DNA of 64,000 bases from Cyanidiococcus yangmingshanensis (taxonomy: Eukaryota > Rhodophyta > Bangiophyceae > Cyanidiales > Cyanidiaceae): NCBI GenBank assembly GCA_013995675.1, contig VWRR01000001.1:496001-560000 (forward strand), read 5' to 3'. The notes under the pieces are model-generated. The model saw only the letters and a program-made list of their open reading frames with translations. It did no database searches and was not told the origin of the DNA. Each line of letters starts with the position of its first letter. Within the stretch, counting starts at the first letter, position 1. The position numbers and the translations under genes are program-made. Below are positions 19,113 through 28,434 of this stretch, piece after piece.

Positions 19113-19653
19113 ATGGTGACGATTCGACGGGCGACACCAGCGGACCTCTTGGCGATGCAGCACTGCAACCTCCAGTGCTTGCCAGAAAACTATCAAATCA
19201 AGTACTATATGTATCACTTGTTATCGTGGCCTCACTTGCTCTACGTGGCGGAGGAGTCAGACGGAACTGTTGTGGGCTATGTACTCGCGAAAATGGAGGA
19301 GAGTGCTGGGACCAGCGACGCCAGCGCTGGTGTCAGTAGCTCGACAGGTTCGAACCAAGCGGCTCCAACTCGACATGGCCATATTACGTCCTTGGCAGTG
19401 AAACGTACACATCGGAAACTCGGTATTGCCAAGCGGACTTATGCAGATTGCTCACGAAACAATGCGAGAGGAGTACAAAGTGACCTACGTCTCGTTGCAT
19501 GTTCGCGTAAGCAACCAGGCTGCGCAACACCTATACAAGGACTCGCTAGGATACCAAATACATGCCACAGAGGTTCGCTATTATGCAGACGGAGAGGATG
19601 CATATGACATGCGTCTGTGGTTTGTCCCTTCTCGTTCGCGTAAGCATGACTAG
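19113..19653 (+). CDS. NAA10: N-terminal acetyltransferase NatA catalytic subunit (Naa10/Ard1), one-base frame break
   Basis: NAA10 acetylates nascent chain N-termini on the ribosome together with Naa15. The first frame gives [71 protein letters not shown]; the second gives [40 protein letters not shown] and [11 protein letters not shown]. Together these are collinear with animal and yeast Ard1 without a gap. The acetyl-CoA loop RTHRKLGIA is intact. The break is one extra A at 19437, between the codons for KR and LM. The total, 541 nt, is 180 codons plus one base. The start ATG at 19113 aligns with the family start. In a gene this conserved, an assembly insertion is the likeliest cause. Confidence 0.93.
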
Positions 19654-20342
19654 TTCATTATCGGAAGCGATAAGCTGACTGTATACTGGCGCTGAACGCG
19701 GTGCGAGTGACGTGCGGATAAACAGCAACAACGGTTGAACCAGTGACCCTGAACGTTGACAGGATTGTAAGCTGCCCATGGGTACGGTAGTATCGATGTC
19801 AGTTTGGATGATGGTTGTGCTCGAAGCGACCTACTTTGTTGCACGACATCGATACACGCTGTCGTGTATGGACGAGTCTTATTGTCTCTCAAGGTGGTCT
19901 GTTGACGCATAGCGATCAAGAACTTGCGGCTGGAATGATCTTGAACTCTCCTGGTATCTCTGTTGGTGTCTGTAAATGCGATATGTCGTATCGTATCGAA
20001 CCAAAGTGCCGGTCCAGTAAACCTGCTGAATACCGGCTCGTTGTTGTTGCCGTACCCCACCAGCGTCACAGGTGGGGCGGGGGTTCATAAGACGCGCGCT
20101 CCGAACGACATGCTCCTTTACAGAGGTGTCTCACTCGGTACTGCGAACAACTTTCGGAGGAGCTTTGGACGACGTTCGAGTGCGCTTCTATTCTTGCGGT
20201 TGTGCCAACGCAGAAAACTTGGGTGCTCAGACCGCTTCTAGGGACCGGAGCGCTGGACGAACGTACCAGAGACCAGGCTCAACGGTCACTGGTAGGAACG
20301 CACACTCGCCTCGTTCGTGGTCGCGCTCCATTAGAAACTAGA
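19654..20342. other. Intergenic region between NAA10 and the HEAT-repeat gene
   Basis: About 690 bp. Minus frame 19650-20069 and several short plus frames show no recognisable motif. A frame open from 20202 leads into the HEAT gene but has no ATG before 20343. Confidence 0.45.
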
Positions 20343-22026
20343 ATGGCGACCAAGGTCGAATCTGAACAGGTCGCGGAAAAGCTTGATAGTGTTCTGATCA
20401 CGTGGGAGAGGTTGCTCGAGTCTGGCGCGTTCGAACTCGCCCAGAAAGAGACGACTGCGTTGCGACGGCTCATATCGGCCAGTGTACCTCCCAAAACGGT
20501 AGAGAAGACTCCTGAGCTTGAGACGAACGCGGTCTGGCTGCGACACCAGGCTACGCTCTGGTATCGTTGGGTGCCGGTGCTCTGTCGGGCTGTGCGAAGC
20601 GAACAGGCAGGTTCCTGCTCCCTTCTCTGTTTTCTCTTTGAGGATGCGAGGCGATTCCTTTTCCCCTTATGCGGCTTGGCAAAACCCGTCCGCCATCCGA
20701 AGCCAGGACGTCTACCGGGGAGTTCAATCACTGCGGTGCGTCCTTCATGGCCGACCTTTGTGCCTGTTTCCGAACGATATCGGATGCATCTGGGACTCGT
20801 TTATGACACGCTCGGGACAGCTCTAGGAGTAGTACATACACCAGAGTCGCTGGATGTGGTAACCATAACGGGTGGCAAAGGAGTGGTAGACCATAGTACC
20901 TGGGTGTGCCAGCTCATGCGTTGTCTCGGCGTTGTGGTGCAGAACACACCCTCCCGATGCCTTCCTACGGAGCAACTGGGCACGCTCCAGCAGTTGATCT
21001 GGAAACAGTACGCCCTGTCCGTGGGACGGGAGGTAGAGACGCTCCGCGCTGCAGCGTTGTCGTGCCTGAAGACGATTCATACTCGTCTAGGTACGTTTCC
21101 ATCTTTGAGTCTGTTACTGGAGGATCACGAACGTTGGAACGATACTCATGTGGTTTCGTTTGTGGAAGCGATGTTGGCGCTACGGACGCATCTTCGCGAG
21201 TCCCGTCATCAACACGATAGAGAGGATGTTCAATCCGATGAGCTCGTTATGCAGATGATACATCATCACCTCGGATGTTCGTCCACATCATCGACCTTGC
21301 GACTGCAGTCAGCAAGATTGTTGCGACAAATGCTGCGCCTGCATCCGCAACTCGGGGAGACCCAACAAGCGCTCACGCTCAACTTGTTGCGGGATTCGTT
21401 CCACGCCGTTCGCGTTGTTGCTGTGGATTGCTTGACGCAACGCGATACCGGATTGGATACGCAGATGATGTTCGTCGAGTTCCAAACGCTAACGAGGGAC
21501 CCAACCGCTGCCATGCGGGCTGCGGCTTGCACTGCACTAGGACGAATACCGCTTGCGGATTCGGTCACTGAAGCTATGTTGGTGAATTCTGCTGACGCAT
21601 CCACGCCGACGATCGATACTGACCTGTCAGCGGACTCTTGAGCTGCTTGCTGAGCGACTCCGTGTGGACCCAAATACGCATGTGCGGGCGGCAGCGGCTG
21701 CAGCACTTGGAAATCTCTGCTCTAGAAATGGTCGCCTCTCGAGCGCGCTTCCGGAAAGCACGATCACTGCTGCGGTAGAGGAGCTGGAGCGAGCACCTTA
21801 CTCGAGCCACGCGAGTACATACTGCCGCCTTTTGGCGACAGTGACTCCGAACGAAACCCGACGTGTCCAAATGGTTTCAGTAATCGGTCGGATTTTGCAG
21901 GGTGCACGTCGCAAACAACTGCGATATCATGCGGCAACGGCACTGGCGAGGCATCTGCAACGAGCCGATGATACGGCCCTTTGGTCCCTAGTGAAGCACT
22001 CCCAGGACCACAATAAACGACTGTGA
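20343..22026 (+). CDS. HEAT-repeat protein, HEATR6-like, with a +1 frame change
   Basis: The first ATG in the long frame is at 20343. The protein is alpha-helical with repeated HEAT-like units: VETLRAAALSCLKTIHTRLG, LRLQSARLLRQMLRLHPQLG, FHAVRVVAVDCLTQRDTGLD, AAMRAAACTALGRIPLAD. In the second frame come HVRAAAAAALGNLC and KQLRYHAATALARHL. The frames join near 21630-21640, +1, giving TLELLAERLRVDPN after DTDLSA. The span length is 561 codons plus one base. The arrangement and spacing resemble HEATR6 (an N-terminal DUF4042 domain followed by HEAT units), a poorly characterised eukaryotic protein. The coding signal may continue past the TGA at 22024: the same frame reads on as HETPLLLDFVVALEQYDRCH to a TAG near 22168. 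The function is not known. Confidence 0.6.
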
Positions 22027-22221
22027 TGGACTCGCTCAGGACCAGCGGCGAAATCACCTTTGAAAGCGAGACATTCAGTGCGAGTCGAGCATGAAACCCC
22101 CTTGCTGCTTGATTTCGTCGTCGCCCTTGAGCAGTACGATCGATGTCATCTGGCTGCAACGATGAACTAGATCGCTCGCTCGCGTCAACTTTACAGGGGG
22201 TAACTGTGCCGTTCTTCTCCG

Positions 22222-22588
22222 ATGGCAGAGCGAGCCACGATCGTTCGTGATTTATGCAAAGATCGGGTCCTGGATTTGGATCGATCGAAAGCGCTCGTCG
22301 AAACGATGGAAGCCGATCAGATCGCAGTGAACTCAGCGAATCGACTGTAATGCAAAAGAGATCAGGAACGTTGTAGATTGGAAAGTGCTACCGAGCGTCC
22401 AGAAAGGCAGCATGAACCTGACGCTCGATGGTGCATTACAGAGGAGGGATGACTCTGGACAAGAAGCGTTCATGGCCCAGCAGGCGCATCCAGTGCACCC
22501 ATTTTGTTGGTCGCATGCACCATGCGAATCGAATGCGAGGGCATCCTTCTTCAAGGCAGCAAATGATCCAAGCAAAGTCAACAAGTAA
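22222..22588 (+). CDS. Possible small orphan protein read in two frames
   Basis: An ATG at 22222 opens a short frame (MAERATIVRDLCKDRVLDLD, then RSKALVETMEADQIAVNSA) that stops near 22350. The +1 frame continues as NAKEIRNVVDWKVLPSVQKG, SMNLTLDGALQRRDDSGQEA and ends at 22588. Both halves have protein-like composition and the total is 122 codons plus one base, the same pattern as the neighbouring broken genes. I do not recognise the product, and the gene itself is uncertain. Confidence 0.3.
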
Positions 22589-23213
22589 CCTTCACGTAGA
22601 TTTGTCTGGATGTCAACGAGTGCTCATACGACGACGTAGCAGGTCGATCGGAAGACACAGACTCTCGCACATGACTGGGACGAGCAGCAGACGCTCATGT
22701 CACGCTGCATCACATCTACCAGAGAAACGACCGATGCATCTGGGCGATTAAGGTCGAAATCAGGGACCGCTAGGGACGTCCATAGGAGTGCGCGTGGACT
22801 GAATATCAACCAGTGCTCCCATGTCTGTGATCTGAGTATACTCGTCCTGGTGACAAGAGGAATGGTGTCTGCTGTAGAGAACAGTGCTTTTCATCATGAA
22901 TCGGCGGTTGCGTACTTGGTTATACGGGGAGACGTCAGACGCGGCACATGTCCAGAATGAACATTTATAAATAACGATGTCTAACCATAACCCTATTCAA
23001 TCCATGTTTTCGTACACGTGTCCAGAATGAACATCAATGAACAAATACATCTAATGATGACCCTAATCAGAACATCTCTCGTTGGCATGGCGGATTTCGC
23101 GACGACGTCGACGCATGGGGCGGGCCGCTCCAACGATGGCACGGTCGTCGCTCACTCGCGGCGCAATACTCCCCTGGTTGGTTGGTTGGTAACGACTCGC
23201 TTGTTAGAGCACC
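22589..23213. other. Intergenic region upstream of the phosphate carrier
   Basis: About 625 bp with short meaningless frames, an imperfect direct repeat (22946-23065), and a GGTT run at about 23176-23190. No gene was recognised. Confidence 0.5.
22946..23065. repeat. Two-copy imperfect direct repeat, period about 70 bp
   Basis: ACATGTCCAGAATGAACAT (22946-22964) recurs as ACGTGTCCAGAATGAACAT (23016-23034). Each copy is followed by degenerate similar sequence (ACCATAACCCTATT versus GATGACCCTAAT). Confidence 0.6.
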
Positions 23214-24374
23214 ATGTTGGTACGTTTTGGACAGCTCGTGGCTTGGTCACAGACGCCCTTGCTTACACCAATGAATCATGAGTATGCACCTCTGAAAGAT
23301 GAGGGCAGCAGAGGATTTCATGGTCATCGACGACCGAGTTCGCTGCCCGGGGCAGTGTTCGGAAACGGCCCGTTGACTGGGCGACCAGCGCTAGTGGCGC
23401 TCTCTGCAGACGAGAACCCAACGCTGGTGACGTATTTAAAGTTCGCACTTGCAGGTGCTATCTGTTGCAGTGCAACACACTCTGCTGCCGTGCCGATCGA
23501 CGTGATCAAAACACGGCTCCAGCTCTCCGACAAGTATCATGGGATATCGCACGCTGCGCGCACCATCGTAAAAGAGGAGGGCGCGTTGGCGCTCCTCACG
23601 GGACTGAGCCCTACAGCGGTGGGGTACTTTTTACAGGGATGGTTCAAGTTTGGTCTGTACGAGTATTTTAAGCGGCTCTATGGAGGTCTGGCTGGTCCAG
23701 AGCGAGCGGAGAAGGCTCGGTTCGGTATCTGGTTGGCGGCGGGTGGCACAGCGGAGTTTTTCGCCGACTTGGCACTCTGTCCGTTAGAAGCGACGCGTAT
23801 TCGCCTGGTGAGTCAGCCCTCTTTTGCGAACTCATTGCCAGAGGCGTTCAGCAAGCTGTTGACGCAGGAGGGCTTCCGTGGCCTCTACGCCGGTCTGTTT
23901 CCCATTCTTCTGAAGCAGATTCCCTACACTATGGCCAAGTTTGCTGTCTTTGAGACCGCTTCGGAGTTGATCTACCAGGCGTTAGAGTCTGCTGGCAAGT
24001 CAAAGGCGGATCTACGAGATAGCACGAAACTTTTGATCTCGCTCAACTCGGGTATCTTTGCGGGCATCTGTGCTGCGATTGTCTCGCAGCCAGCAGATAC
24101 AGTCCTTTCGGTGATCAATAAGACCAAAGTCACAGGGAGTGTAGCCGAAGCGACGCTACGGATCATTCGTGAACTGGGCACTCGTGGCCTCTTCCGTGGT
24201 CTCGGGGCTCGTGCAATTATGGTTGGCAGTTTGACTGCTGGGCAGTTCTTCATCTACGATGGGTTGAAGCAGTTGCTCGGCGTTGCACCAGTGCACAAGA
24301 AGGAACAAATGCCGCTTGTCACCGCAACCGCTTCGTCGTCGTCGGTGACAGCGCCTGCCCAACAGTCACAATAA
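23214..24374 (+). CDS. PIC: Mitochondrial phosphate carrier (SLC25A3/PiC)
   Basis: A 386-residue mitochondrial carrier with three repeats. The signature motifs are PIDVIKTRLQ (repeat 1), PLEATRIRL (repeat 2) and PADTVLSVIN (repeat 3); the last is the form found in phosphate carriers. Also typical are YFLQGWFKFGLYEYFK and TAEFFADLALCPLEATRIR. PiC brings inorganic phosphate with a proton into the matrix for ATP synthesis. The core begins near residue 65 (NPTLVTYLKFALAGA); the N-terminal extension may be a presequence. The ATG at 23214 is the first; a second in-frame ATG at 23271 is also possible. The C-terminus ends in a Thr/Ser/Ala-rich tail. The gene is intact. Confidence 0.95.
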   Translation: MLVRFGQLVAWSQTPLLTPMNHEYAPLKDEGSRGFHGHRRPSSLPGAVFGNGPLTGRPALVALSADENPTLVTYLKFALAGAICCSATHSAAVPIDVIKTRLQLSDKYHGISHAARTIVKEEGALALLTGLSPTAVGYFLQGWFKFGLYEYFKRLYGGLAGPERAEKARFGIWLAAGGTAEFFADLALCPLEATRIRLVSQPSFANSLPEAFSKLLTQEGFRGLYAGLFPILLKQIPYTMAKFAVFETASELIYQALESAGKSKADLRDSTKLLISLNSGIFAGICAAIVSQPADTVLSVINKTKVTGSVAEATLRIIRELGTRGLFRGLGARAIMVGSLTAGQFFIYDGLKQLLGVAPVHKKEQMPLVTATASSSSVTAPAQQSQ

Positions 24375-24727
24375 GCGACTCGCGCTCCCGAGCCATGGAC
24401 GGTTGCATGAACATGAACCAATCATTCGAATAAGCCTCCACGGTTTGTCCTGCATGAGACCCGACTAGAGCGGTGCGCGAGTCCCGTCGGGCCTAGATGG
24501 TGCTTGTGCAAGGGTTGTTTGGGAGATGGTCAACTCAGCCGCTTTGTACTTTAATCGTCACGATAAACTCATCCGGTGTCGATCAGTTTCCCGACAAGCT
24601 TGATCTTTGCGCGTGCCAGAAAAGCGACTCGGTAGACAATCGTGTTGAGGCACCCAGGGGTAGCCCTCTGAAACGGCAACCGTGGCGTCGACCTGCACAT
24701 GATGCGTTCTGAGGAGCCATCTCACCA
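24375..24727. other. Gap between phosphate carrier and SBPase
   Basis: About 350 bp. A frame from 24497 ends with TGA at 24712 in the same frame as SBPase, 15 bp before its ATG. It has no clear transit-peptide character. Confidence 0.5.
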
Positions 24728-25684
24728 ATGACGCTGCGCTCCTTCCTGGAAACAGTGAAAGACCCTGATCTGCGACTGGTCCTCGGATCTATCGCGGACG
24801 CGTCTGCAGCTATCAGTGGTGTCCTTCGTAACCATGTAGGTGGCACGGTCGTCGCGTCGTCGCCAGTTCGAAACCGTTTCGGCGACGAGCAGCTAACAGA
24901 GGACCGGCAGGCCGACGCACTCGTTCGTCGGCACCTTTTGGCGACACCGTGCGTATCTTGTCTCTCATCGGAGGAAGATCCTAGTGAGCAACCGGGACCG
25001 GGGGGAACGTTTGCGGTTGCATATGATCCGCTTGACGGATCCTCTGTTCTTGATAGCAACTTTAGTGTCGGGTCGATCTTTGGTGTCTGGCGGACAGCGA
25101 AAGAGCTCATTGGCTGCCGTGGGCACGACCTTGTGGCCGCTGTTCTCACATTGTATGGGCCGCGACTCATACTGGTTGTGGCTGTGCACCAGTCCCAGCA
25201 GACTGTTGGTGATCATGGAGCGGTAGCCTTCCAGTTTGTCGAATCAAGCGCACCGCAATGGCACCAGATACGCCAATGGAGCCGCGATGCGCTCCGGAAC
25301 TCGAGGGCTTCGCTCTTTGCTCCAGGGAACCTGCGAGCAACGCAAGAAATCTCCGCCTACGATCAGCTCGTGCGTTATTGGATCGAGTCTCGTTATACAC
25401 TGCGGTACTCTGGAGCGATGGCAGCAGATGTATATCAGCTGCTCGCAAAAGAGCAAGGCATTTTTTGTAATCCAAGTCAGCCGGGCAAGGCGCGGTTACG
25501 GCTCGTCTACGAGGCTCTGCCATTAGCGTTTCTCGTTGAGGCTGTTGGCGGCAAGAGTTCGGACGGCAGCCGCGGATGCTCGAGCCTACTGGAGAGGTCC
25601 ATCACCGCTCTAACAGAGCGCACGCCGGTGGTCTTGGGGTCTCCATCCGAAGTAGACCACTATATCGATATCATGAATGCTTGA
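24728..25684 (+). CDS. SBPase: Sedoheptulose-1,7-bisphosphatase (FBPase/SBPase family)
   Basis: 318 residues. The metal-binding motif DPLDGSS lies at about residue 99 (VAYDPLDGSSVLDSNFSVGS). Features that match SBPase rather than FBPase are SIFGVWRTAKELIG, APGNLRATQEISAYDQLVRYW, RYTLRYSGAMAADVYQLLAKE, GIFCNP and GGKSSDGSRG near the end. The enzyme removes the C1 phosphate of sedoheptulose-1,7-bisphosphate in the Calvin cycle. The frame begins MTLRSFLETVKDPDLRLVLG, which already aligns with the mature enzyme, so no plastid transit peptide is encoded in this frame; an in-frame TGA lies just upstream. It is either a cytosolic isoform or the 5' part is missing or misread. A class I FBPase is the alternative. 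Confidence 0.88.
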   Translation: MTLRSFLETVKDPDLRLVLGSIADASAAISGVLRNHVGGTVVASSPVRNRFGDEQLTEDRQADALVRRHLLATPCVSCLSSEEDPSEQPGPGGTFAVAYDPLDGSSVLDSNFSVGSIFGVWRTAKELIGCRGHDLVAAVLTLYGPRLILVVAVHQSQQTVGDHGAVAFQFVESSAPQWHQIRQWSRDALRNSRASLFAPGNLRATQEISAYDQLVRYWIESRYTLRYSGAMAADVYQLLAKEQGIFCNPSQPGKARLRLVYEALPLAFLVEAVGGKSSDGSRGCSSLLERSITALTERTPVVLGSPSEVDHYIDIMNA

Positions 25685-26526
25685 ATGCCAACCACAATCG
25701 ATTCGTCTCGGTGGAGTGACCTTGACCGTCTGCGCCGCGGTGTGAGCACTGCGTCGCAAGCGAGACTCCCATGCGAAATCATTTCGCATTCGAAAAGCTC
25801 GGCTTGAGAAGGAACACGTAAAATAATGATGCATCTGATGCTGTGTAGGTCACATGGCAGCATAGCAGCGAACACATCGGATAAGGTGCAGGTTCATTAT
25901 CTTGAGATGGACAGGATTCCCTGCCAGCCGTGTCTGCGGCAGTACAATCCCTGTTGCAGGTCACCAGACAGCTTCCTCGAGGCTGCAGACGACTATCCCG
26001 GAAACGGATACCGGCCACTCGACGACTTTTTGAGGCCGGGTATGGGTGCACCCCAGAGTGGATCCTCCAACCGTCCTTGGGTCATCGCTGGCGATGCGCG
26101 GTCTACCCATTCGATTGTACAAGGAGCTGGACGATTTCTCGTCCGTGCATTAAGAGGAATCCTCTTGCGTATCCGAAACAAGAGGTTCTGTTACGACAAG
26201 GACGTGCAGCGCAGCGTGACGGCGTCAAGCGGAGAGCGCCTTGCGGAGGCGGCGCTTTCGCGACCCCAATGAGGAGCGCAAGCAGGGGCTCCAGACTGAC
26301 TCGGGTTCGTCCATCGCTTGTGCGACAAGGACGAAACATGTCGCCGCCCTTTTTTTTTGAGCACAAAAACGCACGGAACATCGCCAACAACGCTTCCTTG
26401 CCTTGACGAGTAGTGCTCTGAAGCGACGCCACCATTGTCTCTCGATGACAGGCCGGTACCGCTTCGAGATTCTCCACCCGCTGCCAAGCTGAGTAGCGTG
26501 TCGTCTGCAGTGCAGCAGACCCCTCG
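25685..26526. other. Intergenic region with coding-like fragments in several frames
   Basis: About 840 bp. Plus frames 25826-26272 and 25930-26406 overlap. A third plus frame has an ATG near 26097 (MRGLPIRLYKELDDFSSVH), and later segments in different frames look protein-like (KRNPLAYPKQEVLLRQGRAA; LRRRRFRDPNEERKQGLQTD). They could be pieces of one small broken basic protein, perhaps of the LYR type, but no family could be assigned. Confidence 0.3.
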
Positions 26527-28434
26527 TCATTCGTTTTGGGTGCGACGTAACGCACCATCGGCATCCTGGTCTGACGATAGTGCATGGCGCTTCTCTAGCC
26601 AGTGAATGTACCTAGTCTGATGTTGGCTGTGTTGAACGATATCGGGGAAGCGAAGGCCCAGCTGCAGATCGTCCAAGGACCAATGCTCTGTAGGCTGGCG
26701 ATCAGCCAGGCAATCGCTCAAGTCAAGGCTTGTTTGCCATTGATCACATGGCCCGACCGAAATGAATCCACACCACAGCGTCTGGCTCTTGTGGACAAAC
26801 GCGCATTCCAGAATGAGGCTCGTGTTTGCCGACCAGTCGTCCTCGAGTTCGGGTCTGCGCTCCAGTGTGAGGGCGATTCGGGCATGCTCTGGCCAGTCTA
26901 GCGGCATGAGGGTGCGTGTGGACGCTGCGCGACGAGCTGACCTTCGACTCGTTCCAAACATTTCCCCTGAACGCGTCTGATGTCGCCTAGTGAGATCGTC
27001 GCTGCATGCAGGCAACCACTGAATCCGCCAGCGAAAACCAACCAACGTCACCTGTCCCGGAATGCGAGTATAGACAAACGGTGGCACAAGGTCGCACGTG
27101 AGCGGCATCAGCACCTCCTCTCTGGACAGAGTGGGCAACTGCCCTGGGATGGAAGGAATGATCACCGTCTCGCGATGCTCGTCTGCGGGTTCGTCCTGCC
27201 GGTCAACCTGGATTTGATGAGCGCACTGTTTCCATTCTTGGTGCAGATACATCAGGGATTCGGCGCGATCATGGATCTTCGATGGTTGTTCGGGGTCTGG
27301 TCGAGCGGTCTCGTTGCGAAACGCCCCCAGGTGATCTTCGATTTCACGGACAAGACGAGTGAGTCGGTTTCGCATCTCCGTTTGCTGTTGTCTAAACGCT
27401 TGCAGTGATCGCATTCGGGTCTGAACTTGCTCGTCAACACGCTCTATCATTTCGTCCATGAAGGTTTGGATGCGCTGCGAGAGCACCTCCCGCTGTTCCA
27501 GGAGCATTCGCGAGGTATGCTCCTGGTGACGGAGACGAGTCTCACAGCGGCGAAGACGCTCCCGCAGTGGCCGCAGAGCCTGTTCGAGTTCGAGTGCAAG
27601 TACCTGGATCCGCTCGCTCGCCCTCTGTAATGGATGGTGTCGGTGCTCGCCTTCCGGGAGTGGAGAACAGCATTCTGCACAAACAAAACGATCACAAGCT
27701 TGACAAAAGTAGCGTACAATTTCGCTCGGATGGCTTTCGCATCGGAGAAACCGCGAGCTTGGTGTCGAGGCTACTGTCTCCAGGGACGCGATCGACTTTG
27801 TGGTTTGTGACTGGTTTTTGGGGCGTTCGCGCATGACCTGAAGCAAGTCACGAACACAGCGAACCAAAACGAGTTCATGGCGAGTAACAGCATGGCGACA
27901 ATGAGGACATGGAAGCGCTCTTGTCGAACGATGGCGCTGGAGCGACGGAGAGGTCCCGGACTCGTGCCACCAACGCGACGCACACTGTTCGCAAAATAGT
28001 ACGCCACAATAGGGACAGAGTAGTGGTTCGCGAGGAAGTTCCGTGCAGATGACGCAACTCAGAAAGTTTTCGAGCTGAGTGTTCCATAAACTTGAAGGAG
28101 GTCGAGGTGTTGTTGCCCGCCTGCTATCGACAGCGGCGAGTTGCTCAGCACAGCTGGCGCGGGGCAGGCTCGTCGCCCCCCCAGCGAGACGCTCGGGGTA
28201 CAAGGTCGTTTCTGACTCGACAGCAGACAGCGCCGCAATGTCTCCAGTACGACACAATCGGGCCAAGCGCCCAACAAGGTGCATCCAGTCTAGTGGTTCG
28301 GAGAGCTCGTCCCGCTCAAGCTCCTCACTATCGGAACTGAGCGGCGGACTCTGCAACCGCGTTGGGGTCGCCTCACTGAGACCAGCTTCTGCATCTGAGC
28401 TCTCCAGCGAAGATAGATCAGTACCACTGTCCAT
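26527..28434 (-). CDS. RING / B-box / coiled-coil E3 ligase, TRIM37-like
   Basis: 635 residues. A C3HC4-type RING at about 128-190 (CVICTELPREPLLCPYCGVL, FCEQCASRWWHE, LPCPHCRH) is followed by a B-box zinc finger at about 230-275 (CESHPSEIVRYFCQACDRFV, CAECC, HRHHPLQ). A long coiled coil then covers about 275-375 (LEQALRPLRERLRRCETRLR). The C-terminal part has alternating beta-like segments (VTLVGFRWRIQW, ARIALTLERR, LILECAFVHKSQTLWCGFIS, LGLRFP) compatible with a MATH/TRAF domain, which would give the TRIM37 architecture. The N-terminus is acidic and Ser-rich. RING proteins of this type transfer ubiquitin from an E2. The RING and B-box are firm; the MATH domain is inferred from spacing. Confidence 0.82.
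   Translation of the reverse strand: MDSGTDLSSLESSDAEAGLSEATPTRLQSPPLSSDSEELERDELSEPLDWMHLVGRLARLCRTGDIAALSAVESETTLYPERLAGGATSLPRASCAEQLAAVDSRRATTPRPPSSLWNTQLENFLSCVICTELPREPLLCPYCGVLFCEQCASRWWHESGTSPSLQRHRSTRALPCPHCRHAVTRHELVLVRCVRDLLQVMRERPKNQSQTTKSIASLETVASTPSSRFLRCESHPSEIVRYFCQACDRFVCAECCSPLPEGEHRHHPLQRASERIQVLALELEQALRPLRERLRRCETRLRHQEHTSRMLLEQREVLSQRIQTFMDEMIERVDEQVQTRMRSLQAFRQQQTEMRNRLTRLVREIEDHLGAFRNETARPDPEQPSKIHDRAESLMYLHQEWKQCAHQIQVDRQDEPADEHRETVIIPSIPGQLPTLSREEVLMPLTCDLVPPFVYTRIPGQVTLVGFRWRIQWLPACSDDLTRRHQTRSGEMFGTSRRSARRAASTRTLMPLDWPEHARIALTLERRPELEDDWSANTSLILECAFVHKSQTLWCGFISVGPCDQWQTSLDLSDCLADRQPTEHWSLDDLQLGLRFPDIVQHSQHQTRYIHWLEKRHALSSDQDADGALRRTQNE

Noticed and set aside
19437-19437. 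Programmed +1 frameshifting of a known type (yeast Ty1 or antizyme style)
   Set aside because: No CTT AGG-type or stop-codon site occurs at the join, and the other joins have unrelated sequences. Left open only as the cluster-level finding.
24497-24730. TGA read-through joining an upstream frame to SBPase as a transit peptide
   Set aside because: The upstream frame contains Cys and acidic residues and has no transit-like character, and the SBPase ATG starts at a sensible point.
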